Below are positions 35,375 through 45,000 of a stretch of 64,000 nucleotides of DNA, one piece after another; within the stretch, counting starts at the first letter, position 1; each line of letters starts with the position of its first letter. The notes under the pieces are model-generated. The model ran no database searches. It was given only the letters and a program-made list of their open reading frames with translations, and was not told where the DNA came from. A program made the position numbers and the translations under genes. Origin of the DNA: Alteromonas sp. M12 (GTDB taxonomy: Bacteria; Pseudomonadota; Gammaproteobacteria; Enterobacterales; Alteromonadaceae); assembly GCF_037478005.1 (NCBI RefSeq), contig NZ_CP144164.1, positions 1,426,001 to 1,490,000 on the forward strand. Direction: 5' to 3'.

Positions 35375-36145
35375 ATGTCCAAAATGAGCAAGAGAACCCT
35401 TATTGCCTCTACCGTTATGGGTGCATTTGTACTTGGTAGTAGTGCAGTCTCTGCAGATACATTGAATGATCTTCATAAAGAAGAAGCTAAAATCCATGTT
35501 GCTGCAGCAAAATCTCAAGAGAAAATTGATAATCTCTTTCAACAATCACAAGAACTTTTAGTAGATTATCGTGCAGTTGTAGACGAAACAGAAAATCTGA
35601 AAGTTTACAATGATTATGTTGCAACTCTAGTTGCTGACCAACAACGCGGTATCGATTCTTTGCAAAGACAAATCGACCAAATTGATGAAACTAAGCGCGG
35701 TATCGTTCCTTTACTTTTCAGAATGATCGACAGTCTTGAAAAATTCATTGAAGCTGATGTTCCAATTAAAATGGCAGAGCGCAGAGCGCGTGTAGAACGT
35801 TTACGTGATGTTATGGGTAACTCTAACGTTACTGTTTCAGAGCGTTTCCGCCAAGTTATCGAAGCTTACCAAATTGAATTGGATTACGGTTCGAAGATTT
35901 CAGCTTACCAAGGCAACATGACTTATAACGGTACTGACATTACGGTTGATTTCTTTAACCTAGGTCGCACCGCATTAATCGCTTTATCTCTAGACCAAAA
36001 GAATGCATGGATGTGGGACACTGCAGAACGCACTTGGGTCGAGCTAGGCAGCGAGTACTTAGAATCTAGTATCGCAGCAGTTCGTATGGCAAGAAAACAA
36101 TTGCCAGTTAATCTAGTTAAACTACCCATTCCAGCTGCGGAGTAA
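35375..36145 (+). CDS. DUF3450 family periplasmic protein of the TonB operon
   Basis: Secreted coiled-coil protein of 256 residues with a signal peptide ending at about VSA|DTL, then a long helical region (residues 30-180). DUF3450 proteins are a standard first gene of TonB2-type operons with TtpC in Vibrio and Alteromonadales, where their exact role is unclear. ATG 35375 is preferred over TTG 35366 because GGGA lies five bases before it. It is followed six bases later by the TtpC-like gene. Confidence 0.85.
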   Translation: MSKMSKRTLIASTVMGAFVLGSSAVSADTLNDLHKEEAKIHVAAAKSQEKIDNLFQQSQELLVDYRAVVDETENLKVYNDYVATLVADQQRGIDSLQRQIDQIDETKRGIVPLLFRMIDSLEKFIEADVPIKMAERRARVERLRDVMGNSNVTVSERFRQVIEAYQIELDYGSKISAYQGNMTYNGTDITVDFFNLGRTALIALSLDQKNAWMWDTAERTWVELGSEYLESSIAAVRMARKQLPVNLVKLPIPAAE

Positions 36146-36151
36146 TAAGAA

Positions 36152-37504
36152 ATGAAATTAACATTTAAATCCGTATTCGCTGCAACAGCAGTAACACTTT
36201 TAGCATCTGGTGCGCACGCTCAGTCAACACTTGATCAATTACTAGATGAAGTGAAGCAGAATCGTGTTTCTGAAGCCAGACTTGATAAAAAACGTGAAGC
36301 TGAGTTCCAATCAGCTCGTGCAGACAAACAAGCTCTATTAAGAAGTGCTCAAGCAGCATTGAAAGCCGAAGAAGCTCGTGGTGATCGTCTCGCTAAGCAA
36401 TTTTCTGATAACGAAGTGACGTTAACAGAAAAAAGCACAGAACTAGACATGGCAACTGGTGACCTTGGTGAAATGTTTGGTGTTGTTCGCCAAGCTGCAT
36501 CTGAGTCTTATGGACGTATCGCTACATCAATTGTTAGTGCTCAGTTCCCTGGTCGTGCTGCATTCCTAAAAAGAATGTCAGAAGAGTCTGAAGGTCTTCC
36601 AAATATCCGCGAATTAGAAGATATGTGGATTGCTCTTCAAACTGAAATGACTGAGTCAGGTAAAATTGCTCGTTTCAATACTGAAGTAATCAACCTTGAA
36701 GGTGGTTCTTCACAACAAGAAGTAGTGCGCGTTGGTGCATTTAACTTGGTCGGTGAAGTAGGTTACTTGGTATATGATGATCAAGAAGAAAAAGTTCAAC
36801 CTTTAGGTCGTCAACCAGACGAGTTCCAAGCTGAAACAGCTCGCGAACTATACGCTTCTACTTCAGGAATTATTCCTACTTTTGTTGACCCTTCAAGCGG
36901 TGCGATTCTTGGCCTATTGAAACAGAAAGCAACATGGGAAGAGCGTTACCATGCAGGTGGTCCAGTTGGATATACAATCACTGTAATGTTGGTGATTGGT
37001 TTGTTGATTGGTTTCTACAAAATCATCACACTTACACTTATCAGTGGCAAAATGCGTTCACAGTTAAATAATCCTGGTTCTCCTTCATCATCCAACCCAC
37101 TTGGACGTGTATTAAAGGTTTACAACGAAAACAAAACTGCTGACACTGAAAACTTAGAAATGAAGTTGGATGAAGCTATCCTTAAAGAACTTCCTTCTAT
37201 TGAAAGTGGTATTAACATCATTAAGATTTTTGCTGCTATCGCTCCGTTACTAGGTCTACTAGGTACGGTACTTGGTATGATCGCTACCTTCCAACAAATT
37301 ACGTTGTTCGGTACTGGTGACCCAAGATTGATGGCTGGAAGTATTTCAATGGCATTGGTAACTACAGCTCAAGGTATTATCGCGGCTCTTCCGCTAATCC
37401 TTATGCACAGCATCGTTGCTGGTCGTAGTAAATCAATCGTGCATATCCTTGACGAACAAACTGCGGGCATAGTAGCTGCTCACGCAGAGTCGGAGAAAGC
37501 ATAA
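36152..37504 (+). CDS. TtpC-like MotA/TolQ/ExbB proton channel protein
   Basis: Inner-membrane protein of 450 residues needed by TonB2-type systems. A signal peptide ends at about AHA|QST; a periplasmic coiled-coil region covers residues 25-260; a first membrane helix follows near 277-297; the ExbB/TolQ core near 355-430 includes AAIAPLLGLLGTVLGMI and TTAQGIIAALPLIL. It is larger than ExbB, which matches TtpC. The expected function is relaying proton-motive force to TonB. Confidence 0.9.
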   Translation: MKLTFKSVFAATAVTLLASGAHAQSTLDQLLDEVKQNRVSEARLDKKREAEFQSARADKQALLRSAQAALKAEEARGDRLAKQFSDNEVTLTEKSTELDMATGDLGEMFGVVRQAASESYGRIATSIVSAQFPGRAAFLKRMSEESEGLPNIRELEDMWIALQTEMTESGKIARFNTEVINLEGGSSQQEVVRVGAFNLVGEVGYLVYDDQEEKVQPLGRQPDEFQAETARELYASTSGIIPTFVDPSSGAILGLLKQKATWEERYHAGGPVGYTITVMLVIGLLIGFYKIITLTLISGKMRSQLNNPGSPSSSNPLGRVLKVYNENKTADTENLEMKLDEAILKELPSIESGINIIKIFAAIAPLLGLLGTVLGMIATFQQITLFGTGDPRLMAGSISMALVTTAQGIIAALPLILMHSIVAGRSKSIVHILDEQTAGIVAAHAESEKA

Positions 37505-37505
37505 T

Positions 37506-38030
37506 ATGGCTGACCTGATTGGATTATGGGATTCTGTCAGGGAGTTTATCGCGACAGGAGGCGGGGTGTTATACCTCGTCGCTTTAGCGCTCTTTCTCAT
37601 GTGGGTGTTAATGATAGAGCGCTTTTGGTTTTTAAATTCTGTGTATCCTAAGATGAGAAAAAATATCATCAAAGATTGGGATGCTAGAACTGATACCACC
37701 TCCTGGTATGCGCATAGAATCCGTGATGCTTGGATTTCACAGGCTTCAGACAAACTAGGCAGTAACATGTTACTGATTAAAACCTTAGTGGCAATGTGTC
37801 CTCTAATTGGTTTGCTAGGAACAGTTTGGGGCATGATTAACGTATTTGAAACTATGGCGACGCAAGGAACCGGTAATGCTCGATTGATGGCAGCTGGTAT
37901 TTCAATGGCAACAATTCCTACTATGGCAGGTATGGTTGCAGCTTTGTCTGGCGTTTTCTTTAGTTCTCGTTTGGAATCAAAAGTTAAAATCGCCAAAGAG
38001 AAGCTGATTGACAGCCTTCCTCACCATTAA
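37506..38030 (+). CDS. exbB: ExbB-type proton channel subunit
   Basis: Short ExbB of 174 residues with three membrane segments. The conserved channel motif is CPLIGLLGTVWGMINVF, followed by ISMATIPTMAGMVAAL. It starts one base after the TtpC-like stop region and is followed 11 bases later by exbD. It is the classical TonB2-system ExbB. Confidence 0.92.
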   Translation: MADLIGLWDSVREFIATGGGVLYLVALALFLMWVLMIERFWFLNSVYPKMRKNIIKDWDARTDTTSWYAHRIRDAWISQASDKLGSNMLLIKTLVAMCPLIGLLGTVWGMINVFETMATQGTGNARLMAAGISMATIPTMAGMVAALSGVFFSSRLESKVKIAKEKLIDSLPHH

Positions 38031-38041
38031 GAGAGAAGTTT

Positions 38042-38446
38042 ATGGCTCGTAAAGAACGTGTACCAGAGGAAGATGCAGCGATTGATATGACACCGATGCT
38101 CGATATCGTGTTTATCATGCTTATCTTCTTCATTGTAACCACTGTTTTCGTTAAAGAAGCAGGGATACAGGTGAATAAACCCGGCGCTAGCCAGGCGTTT
38201 TTATCTAAAAACGCTAATATCTTTATTGCTGTCACGGAAGACGGTGTAATTTGGATGGATAAGCGCGAAGTTAAGGTTGAATCTATTCAAGCGAACCTTG
38301 AAAAGCTTTTGGCCGAACAGCCTTCAGATGTTGTGATTATTCAAGCAGATGAAAAAGCTGAACATGGTATTGTGGTGAAAGTGATGGATCAAATCAAAGC
38401 CGCAGGTATCGACCAAATCTCAGTAGCAGCTAGAGGAGCATCATAA
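38042..38446 (+). CDS. exbD: ExbD-type biopolymer transport protein
   Basis: Protein of 134 residues with a single N-terminal membrane helix. It carries the conserved proton-path Asp in IDMTPMLDIVFIMLIFF (Asp ~22) and a periplasmic C domain ending in QISVAARG. GAGAGAAG precedes ATG 38042. It is part of the exbB-exbD-tonB unit. Confidence 0.93.
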   Translation: MARKERVPEEDAAIDMTPMLDIVFIMLIFFIVTTVFVKEAGIQVNKPGASQAFLSKNANIFIAVTEDGVIWMDKREVKVESIQANLEKLLAEQPSDVVIIQADEKAEHGIVVKVMDQIKAAGIDQISVAARGAS

Positions 38447-38448
38447 TC

Positions 38449-39060
38449 ATGCGAGTAATTTTCTCTATATTGCTTGGTGCCGTCGTTGCTTTTGCCCTTT
38501 TTGTGGTAATGGCTAAGTTGGTTGCAAATTCTTCGCAACCAGCAAGTGAAGTACCTGAGTCACCTGTTATTGATATTGTAATGTCGGACCCAGACGAAGC
38601 AACACAAACTCGTCAACGTGTTCCACCACCACCTCCTCCTCCTCCTCAGCAACCGCCTAAAATTCAGCCGGTTGAACCTGATGTGGAAGACGCAAATGCT
38701 GATGGCGTAAGCTTTAACATGCCAGCTGTAGATGTTGGTGGCGCATCAATTGATATCGGTGGCGTTGGTAATATGCAACGCGATGGTGAAGCAACTCCGA
38801 TTGTTCGTATTGAGCCTAAGTACCCAGTGCAAGCCGCTCGAGATGGTAAAGAAGGATGGGTTATTTTATCTTTCACTATCAACGAAGTAGGCGGCGTGGA
38901 CGATGTTGATGTTTTGGATGCAGATCCTAAACGTATCTTCGACCGTGAAGCTAAACGTGCATTGCGTAAGTGGAAATACAAGCCAAAAATCGTCGATGGG
39001 AAACCTGAAAAACAGTTCAATATGAAAGTGCAATTGGACTTTAAATTGGATCAAGGCTAA
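38449..39060 (+). CDS. tonB: TonB energy-transducing protein
   Basis: TonB of 203 residues. It has an N-terminal membrane anchor (residues 4-25), a short proline-rich spacer (PPPPPPPPQQPP) and a C-terminal domain with YPVQAARDGKEGWVILSFTI and ALRKWKYKPKIVDG, which contacts receptor TonB boxes. The short Pro region is typical of TonB2 proteins. Its stop overlaps the next ATG by one base (TAATG). Confidence 0.93.
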   Translation: MRVIFSILLGAVVAFALFVVMAKLVANSSQPASEVPESPVIDIVMSDPDEATQTRQRVPPPPPPPPQQPPKIQPVEPDVEDANADGVSFNMPAVDVGGASIDIGGVGNMQRDGEATPIVRIEPKYPVQAARDGKEGWVILSFTINEVGGVDDVDVLDADPKRIFDREAKRALRKWKYKPKIVDGKPEKQFNMKVQLDFKLDQG

Positions 39061-40319
39061 TGAAAAAGTTTGTATTAAATGTTACTGCGATAGCAACTCT
39101 AGGTGCCGCTACATTGCTATCAAACACAGCAGCAGCTCAGTCGGCACCGGTAGCTTGTGCAGATTACAAGCGTGGCACAACCAATATCGTTGGTGAGCGC
39201 GTTGGTAAAAAGATTCAGAAAGCGCTTGAAGAGTATAATAACGATAATATCGATGGAGCTTTAGCTATTCTTTATGAAGTTGATGCTAAAGACGGATACG
39301 ACAAAGCGTTTACTGATAATTTTATCGGCAAAATGTTGGCAGGTCAGGATGGTAAAGGAGCTAAGGCTCTTGAGTATCTTGAAGGATCAGTTAACCCAAA
39401 AGCACTCAACGACTCTGAGCATGCTAACACTGTGAGACTTGTTGCAGACCTTAGTATGCAAGAGAAGGAATATGCTAAAGCTGTTAAGTATTATGAGCAG
39501 TGGATGACCTTCACTTGTAAAGAAGATCCAGACATCTATACACGTATGTCTCAAGCTTATTATGAGCTAAAAGATCTTCCTAAGATGGTTCCACCTGCTG
39601 ATAAAGCGATTGCTTTGTATGAAAAACCTAACAAAAACCCTTATGTTTTAAAGTTGCAATCATTTTACGAACGTAAAATGTATCCGGAAACTGTCGCCGT
39701 TGCTGAAGAGCTAGTGCGTACTTTTCCTGAAAGCAAACAGTGGTGGTCACAATTAGGCTTTTTCTACATGTTAGTTGAGGACTATAAAAAAGCCCTTTCT
39801 ACATTTGAAATTGCATACAATCAGGGTTACTTGGCTAAAAAGTCTGAAATAAAAGCATTGTCACAATTATACGCGACTAATGAAATTCCATATAAAGCAG
39901 CTGTGCTTTTGGAAAAGTATATGAAGTCAGGTTTGATAGAAGAGAGTGAACAGACTTTATCGAGTCTTGCTAACTCTTACCATCAAGCAAGAGAGTATAA
40001 AACGGCAGCTAGCTATTATGAAAAGGCAGCTAAGATAGAAAACGACGCTGATTTATATCGCAAGCAAGGTATATTGTTACTTGCGGCAGAAGATTACAAA
40101 GGTTCAATAAATGCTTTACAAAAAGCGCTTGATAATGGAGCAGACCAAACTGGTCGAATTCATATTGCGATGATGGAAGCAAATATTTATACCGGTAACT
40201 TCCGTCAAGCTATGGTTCATGTTCGTGAAGCGAAGAAAGACAAAAACGTTGAACGTACTGCTAGAGCTTGGGAACCGTATATTAAAGAAAAAGCGAAAAA
40301 TCGCGGTATTAAAGTTTAA
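39060..40319 (+). CDS. TPR protein of the TonB operon
   Basis: Periplasmic protein of 419 residues with a signal peptide ending at about AAA|QSA and roughly eight TPR-like repeats. Such TPR genes close TtpC-type TonB operons in vibrios and alteromonads. The coupling to tonB (TAATG) and the terminator that follows make it the last gene of the six-gene operon. A scaffold role in the periplasm is inferred. Confidence 0.85.
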   Translation: MKKFVLNVTAIATLGAATLLSNTAAAQSAPVACADYKRGTTNIVGERVGKKIQKALEEYNNDNIDGALAILYEVDAKDGYDKAFTDNFIGKMLAGQDGKGAKALEYLEGSVNPKALNDSEHANTVRLVADLSMQEKEYAKAVKYYEQWMTFTCKEDPDIYTRMSQAYYELKDLPKMVPPADKAIALYEKPNKNPYVLKLQSFYERKMYPETVAVAEELVRTFPESKQWWSQLGFFYMLVEDYKKALSTFEIAYNQGYLAKKSEIKALSQLYATNEIPYKAAVLLEKYMKSGLIEESEQTLSSLANSYHQAREYKTAASYYEKAAKIENDADLYRKQGILLLAAEDYKGSINALQKALDNGADQTGRIHIAMMEANIYTGNFRQAMVHVREAKKDKNVERTARAWEPYIKEKAKNRGIKV

Positions 40320-40352
40320 CTTTAAGATCTCGATAGCAATATTGTTACCTTT

Positions 40353-40380
40353 AAAAGGCTTCTTAATAGAAGCCTTTTTT
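40353..40380 (+). terminator. Rho-independent terminator of the TonB operon
   Basis: AAAAGGCTTC and GAAGCCTTTT form a 10-bp stem with a 6-base loop and a T run. The 260 bases after it, up to the tmcA stop, contain nothing recognised. Confidence 0.88.
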
Positions 40381-40639
40381 ATTGCTCTCTCACTATTCAT
40401 AAATTTAAGCCTAATTAAAAGATTTTTGTAGGTTTCTTAGGTTTATTGTTGATAGCTGATGGTTTTTAAATGTCCTCAATCCTATCTAATTTTTTTCATC
40501 TCTGTTTTTTTTTTGGTCACTTCATCGGCCTGTCGTTTACTCTAATTTATTGTTGTTTAATTCGGATTGTTGAAAGCAAGTTAGCGGATGATGCTGAAAG
40601 AACCGTGTTTATCTTAGCGATATTTAATGGAAGTAGAGC

Positions 40640-42811
40640 TTAATTTTTAATGAGTTTTTTTAATTGTTCTCGAAAGTAACTTTCAATTTGTTTTTTACCT
40701 GCTAACTTGTAGTTAGTACATAGCTGAGGATAGCTGTTTTTAGCGACTATCACATCATTAATAAATTTCCACCCATGGATGGCCTCTTCATCTAGAGTCT
40801 GCAAATTTATAGAACGACTTTTTATCCAATTGAATACAGCAAACTCAACTGCAAACAGAGGGCGATTACCTGCAATAAATTGGGTCATTAAATTATGCCA
40901 ATACATTTTCATTTTATGACTGTCATATGGCTGTGCAGATTTTTTTAATTTAAGGTTGTTGAATATTAGTTCAACTAAAGCAGGGGAAAGCGTTTTTAGG
41001 CGGTAATCTTTTTGATAGTGTATTTGCTGAGTGCAAATTAGGTTTAAAAATTTGCTAATCTGGTTAGCATTACAAGACAATGGTTTGAGCATAATTGCAC
41101 TGAATTCTCCACTTGAAGCGTCTTGTTTAATACCAAGTTTTACCAACTGAAAATCATTGTTGTACCAAAATAGCGCGAGCTCTTTTGTTAATCCAAACGA
41201 ACTACCTAAAAAATCTACCTTATGTTCTTCTGCAGATCTTTGTATATGGGCTAACAGCTGCGAGCCCACTTTTTTATGCCTATATTCTTGTTTGACTGCT
41301 ATTCTAATCACGCGTATATAGCGCTTTAACAAGTACTCTGGATTATTATTATCAAATGCTAACCGTTGCGGAATTAAGTGGCCAGGGATGCGTCTACTGC
41401 CTTGGGCAATGTCTATTGCAATTGGAGTTAGATCTTCCCCTCCCTCTAAGGCGGTGAGGGCGACTCCTATTGGCTCTGCATATTGATTACTAAACACGTG
41501 AATGTGTTGATCTCCATCCAACATTCTAACCAAATCGTCTGGTGAAGTTTGATAATGGGCATCAACTAACAATTCAAATACCCCTTGTAACAGCGATGGC
41601 TGCTTGATTAATTGTGCTCCATTATAAACCTCGTAAACCAATTCATTGGAAGAGTTGGAAATACTCTGGTATTCAGTCAACCGCTTGGATACCGAACTCT
41701 GGGTTGTGGTTTTTAGCGCCATTACCTTATGCCAAAAGGCTTCAAGAGGATCATTTTCGAACCAGCGAATAGGTGTGTGCAACATGAATTCACGAAAGTG
41801 TGCAAAATGGGTTCTTAAAAAAGGTTTAAAGCGTAACTCAAAGCCTCTGCCGCTGCCTTCATAACCATGAATTGTTGTACTGAGAACTACGTTTGGATAA
41901 AGCTGAACTAATTTTTCTAACACTTCTGAGGGCAATGAGGCGGCTTCATCGACGAATAACCAATCGGCTTTTGGTTGGGTTTGAATAATTTTATCGAAAG
42001 GAACATACGCCAAGTGATTCGCTAAAATTTGTTTAATATCTCGGCTAGGGTCATTTGTTTTTAAAATTTTCGAAGCTTGTTCAAATATTTTTTGAGTCAT
42101 GGAACGATGGGCTGACGTCACTAAAAATGTGGTATTCGTTGGCATGATTAATTGTCCAGCTGCAATTCCTAAAGCAGATGATTTTCCTCTGCCTCTGTCT
42201 GCAAGAACGACTATCTGATTGTTATCTTTAGAATATGCAAACTTGATATATTCCACCAACTGAAACTGATCAGCAGTCATACATACTTCATCTTGAAAAT
42301 GGCTTTTTCTCAATTCGGTTGTTTCTGCTTGAGTTAGTTGCAATTGTTGTTGTTGCCAGATTGAAACGCCAGGGAAGGTTTTAATATGCTCCACTAACCA
42401 TTCTATAAATGGCGAGTGAGGACGGCTTGTATTAGGCACTAATCCTTGAACTGTACTTTGCGTATTGCCATTTTGTGACCAAGCATCTAGTTCTGGGCAA
42501 AGTAATATCATCAAGCCGCCTTTACTCACACAGCCGCTCAAAGCGAGTAGGGCATTGCCTCTAATATCAGCAAAGCCATCATATACCACCCATTCGAATT
42601 CTTGACCTAAAACGCTCCTATATTGCTTTGATTCAATATTTTTTACAGAATCAATATCACCGACACAAATACTCGATGTTGGAGCATGTGCAGTAAGTAT
42701 ATTTGTTATCGATTCTTTAACCCACTCCTGCGATCCGGATATAACCAACAACTGTCGGTGACCGATATTGCGTCTGCGTTTCTCAAGCCAAGTTAATACT
42801 TCTAATGTCAT
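40640..42811 (-). CDS. tmcA: tRNA(Met) cytidine acetyltransferase
   Basis: Enzyme that makes N4-acetylcytidine at the wobble position of elongator tRNA-Met, using ATP and acetyl-CoA. The 723-residue product has an N-terminal TmcA domain, a RecD-like helicase core with Walker A DRGRGKSSALG and Walker B DWLFVDEAASLP, a GNAT acetyltransferase domain with IAVKQEYRHKKVGSQLL, and a C-terminal tRNA-binding region. The length is close to that of E. coli TmcA (671) with an extended C terminus. It stands alone, divergent from the thioesterase. Confidence 0.94.
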   Translation of the reverse strand: MTLEVLTWLEKRRRNIGHRQLLVISGSQEWVKESITNILTAHAPTSSICVGDIDSVKNIESKQYRSVLGQEFEWVVYDGFADIRGNALLALSGCVSKGGLMILLCPELDAWSQNGNTQSTVQGLVPNTSRPHSPFIEWLVEHIKTFPGVSIWQQQQLQLTQAETTELRKSHFQDEVCMTADQFQLVEYIKFAYSKDNNQIVVLADRGRGKSSALGIAAGQLIMPTNTTFLVTSAHRSMTQKIFEQASKILKTNDPSRDIKQILANHLAYVPFDKIIQTQPKADWLFVDEAASLPSEVLEKLVQLYPNVVLSTTIHGYEGSGRGFELRFKPFLRTHFAHFREFMLHTPIRWFENDPLEAFWHKVMALKTTTQSSVSKRLTEYQSISNSSNELVYEVYNGAQLIKQPSLLQGVFELLVDAHYQTSPDDLVRMLDGDQHIHVFSNQYAEPIGVALTALEGGEDLTPIAIDIAQGSRRIPGHLIPQRLAFDNNNPEYLLKRYIRVIRIAVKQEYRHKKVGSQLLAHIQRSAEEHKVDFLGSSFGLTKELALFWYNNDFQLVKLGIKQDASSGEFSAIMLKPLSCNANQISKFLNLICTQQIHYQKDYRLKTLSPALVELIFNNLKLKKSAQPYDSHKMKMYWHNLMTQFIAGNRPLFAVEFAVFNWIKSRSINLQTLDEEAIHGWKFINDVIVAKNSYPQLCTNYKLAGKKQIESYFREQLKKLIKN

Positions 42812-42880
42812 ATGCTTTTTTAGTTGAATTCTTGATATAGTTCAACTCCCTAGTGTATTGAATAAATTTAAGGAATACGA

Positions 42881-43297
42881 ATGCGCTTTCTATCTCGAAG
42901 GTTAGTGATGCCAGGAGATTTAAATTATGCTGACGCGTTATTTGGTGGTCGAGCATTGGAATGGATTGATGAAGAAGCTGCTATCTATGCTATTTGTCAG
43001 TTAGAAACGAATGTGTTGGTAACAAAGCATATTGGTGAAATTACATTTGAATCTCCAGCGTTAAAAGGAGATGTAGTAGAATTTGGTCTGGCGACTAAAA
43101 AAGTTGGGCGTACTTCGATAACTATAACCTGCATGGTTCGCAATAAGGTGACCAAAAAAACCATATGCGTGGCGGATGATATTGTATTTGTCAGTTTAGA
43201 TCCAACTACCAGAGAGCCTGTGCCTCATGGCAAAACGATTAAAGATTTGGAACAACAAACCCAGCAAGAATTAAGATCATTGAATTTAAGTGATTAG
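42881..43297 (+). CDS. Acyl-CoA thioesterase (hotdog fold, YciA-like)
   Basis: Cytoplasmic thioesterase-like protein of 138 residues. It has the hotdog-domain pattern: LNYADALFGGRALEWIDEEAA holds the central helix with catalytic Asp and the FGG motif (shown in part), then GEITFESPALKGDVVEF. AAGGAAT precedes ATG 42881. It probably hydrolyses acyl-CoA; chain-length preference is unknown. Confidence 0.85.
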   Translation: MRFLSRRLVMPGDLNYADALFGGRALEWIDEEAAIYAICQLETNVLVTKHIGEITFESPALKGDVVEFGLATKKVGRTSITITCMVRNKVTKKTICVADDIVFVSLDPTTREPVPHGKTIKDLEQQTQQELRSLNLSD

Positions 43298-43335
43298 CTT
43301 CTTGTAACGTTATCCAAACTCAATTTGTTTGAGAT

Positions 43336-43375
43336 AAAAATGCCGCTGACGTTTTTGAAGTTAGCGGCATTTTTA
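43336..43375. terminator. Bidirectional terminator between thioesterase and alcohol dehydrogenase genes
   Basis: AAAAATGCCGCTGAC and GTTAGCGGCATTTTT form a stem of about 14 bp (one G.T-type pair), with T runs on both strands. It sits between two converging genes. Confidence 0.85.
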
Positions 43376-43378
43376 ATT

Positions 43379-44533
43379 CTATAAACTTGCGGCAACTATT
43401 TTTCTAACATCTTCAGGCGTAATGTTTTGCCTTTCACCTATTTTAGTTTTGCCCGCTTTTTCGAGTCTCGAAGCAACCTTATCGGCTACATCACTATCAA
43501 TGTCATATTCAGATAGGGTGGTCTTGATTCCCATATCTCGGAAAAATTGTTCAGTTTTTTCAATAACTAAATTGATTGCCCCTTCTTCATCATAGCGGCT
43601 TAATCCCCAAACTCGCTCTGCATATTGAAGCAGTTTTTCCCGTTTGTGTTCACGCTGATGTTGCATTACACGGGGTAAAATAATTGCAAGGGTAACGGCA
43701 TGATCTAAATTATAAAGGGCTGTTAACTCATGCCCTATCATATGGGTAGACCAATCTTGAGGTACTCCAGCACCAATCAGTCCACTTAACGCTTGTGTCG
43801 CATTCCACATTAGATTCGCACGCAATTCATAATCTTTAGACGTGAGCACTTGCGGCCCGATATCAATTAAGTTGCTTAAGATCGATTCCGCAAATCGGTC
43901 TTGAACACTCGCATTTACGGGGTAGGTTAGATATTGCTCAATAACATGTACAAATGCATCTACCACACCATTTGCCAGTTGGCGTTCCGGTAAAGAGTAG
44001 GTGACTTCTGGGTCTAGTACCGCGAATTGAGGTCTAACATGTTCCGACATGAAGGGTAATTTAAGATTATATTCTCGACGAGTTACCACTGAGCTGGTAT
44101 TGGTTTCAGTACCTGTCGCTGGGAGTGTTAATATGCAGCCAAGACTTTTAGCACTTTTAACTTTTGCACCCTTAGCTAAAATGTCCCAAGGATCGCCTTC
44201 GAAATCTGTGGCTGCGGCGACAAATTTAGCTCCGTCGATGACTGAGCCACCTCCAACTGCGAGAATAAATTCTACGTCTTCTGATTTCACCATTGATACG
44301 GCTTTCATCAATGTTTCAAATTCGGGGTTAGGCTCCACCCCGGAAAATTCACACCAATCGTGCCCCTCAAGTTGTTCAATAACTTGTTGATAGATACCGT
44401 TGTTTTTGATACTTCCACCGCCGTATATCAACATGATTTTGGCACTGGGTAGTAAAGTGGATAATTTACTAATACTGTCTTTTCCAAAAACAACTTTAGT
44501 GGGATTGTAGTAGATAAAATTTTGCATTTTCAA
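43379..44533 (-). CDS. Iron-containing alcohol dehydrogenase (YqhD/butanol dehydrogenase type)
   Basis: NAD(P)H-dependent alcohol/aldehyde oxidoreductase of 384 residues. The nucleotide-binding motif is GGGSVIDGAKF (residues ~98-108). Metal ligands are in DAFVHVIEQYL and HMIGHELTALYNLDHAVTLAI. The sequence resembles YqhD, which reduces short-chain aldehydes and protects against lipid-peroxidation products. It is monocistronic and divergent from the thiamine operon. Confidence 0.92.
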   Translation of the reverse strand: MKMQNFIYYNPTKVVFGKDSISKLSTLLPSAKIMLIYGGGSIKNNGIYQQVIEQLEGHDWCEFSGVEPNPEFETLMKAVSMVKSEDVEFILAVGGGSVIDGAKFVAAATDFEGDPWDILAKGAKVKSAKSLGCILTLPATGTETNTSSVVTRREYNLKLPFMSEHVRPQFAVLDPEVTYSLPERQLANGVVDAFVHVIEQYLTYPVNASVQDRFAESILSNLIDIGPQVLTSKDYELRANLMWNATQALSGLIGAGVPQDWSTHMIGHELTALYNLDHAVTLAIILPRVMQHQREHKREKLLQYAERVWGLSRYDEEGAINLVIEKTEQFFRDMGIKTTLSEYDIDSDVADKVASRLEKAGKTKIGERQNITPEDVRKIVAASL

Positions 44534-44845
44534 ATCCGAAATTATGTAAAGAAGCTGAAAAGTGTCGATTAACTATATTGAACCACTAAGTGAGAAATTC
44601 AAGTTGAATGTATGAATTAACCGTCATTCATCAGTTCTATAATTTGCCTTATTGGCAGCGTAGTTTTACAAATTCAAAATATTCAATAAGTTAACTTGCG
44701 TTTTTAATTGGGGAGTCCGAAGCTTTCGACAGTATTAATTTTGCATGCGCAATCCATACCAATTTCAAAAAACAGCAATATATTCATGGCGATTCCATTA
44801 CGCCCTTGCTATCATCTCGCCGTTCAAGTTAAACACTAACTTGTT

Positions 44846-44929
44846 ACACCAAGGGGTGCTCTTTGCTGAGATCTAATTTATTGGAAACCCTTATACCTGA
44901 TCCGGATAATACCGGCGTAGGAATGGTCA
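44846..44929 (+). ncRNA. TPP (THI-box) riboswitch
   Basis: The aptamer consensus is present: AGGGGTGCT, then GCTGAGA, and ACCCTTATACCTGATCCGGA followed by TACCGGCGTAGGAA. These are the pyrimidine- and pyrophosphate-sensing parts of the thiamine pyrophosphate riboswitch. It precedes a TonB receptor and thiamine uptake genes and should repress them when TPP is plentiful. Ends are set from the consensus. Confidence 0.95.
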
Positions 44930-44970
44930 TCAAGAACTTCTTAAAGCTCTCCATTTACTGCCGAAATACC

Positions 44971-44998
44971 GGATCTTTTCATTAATTAGAAGAGATCC
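44971..44998 (+). promoter_or_regulatory. Shine-Dalgarno-sequestering hairpin (riboswitch output)
   Basis: GGATCTTTTC (44971-44980) pairs with GAAGAGATCC (44989-44998) over 10 bp with one G.T pair and an ATTAATTA loop. The right arm contains the ribosome site AAGAG just before ATG 45001. No T run follows, so control is probably at translation initiation rather than by termination. Confidence 0.6.
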
Positions 44999-45000
44999 AA

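Noticed and set aside
40381..40639. Small ORFs after the TonB operon terminator
   Set aside because: Short, low-complexity, F/I/L-rich frames in AT-rich DNA with no ribosome site; nothing supports a gene.
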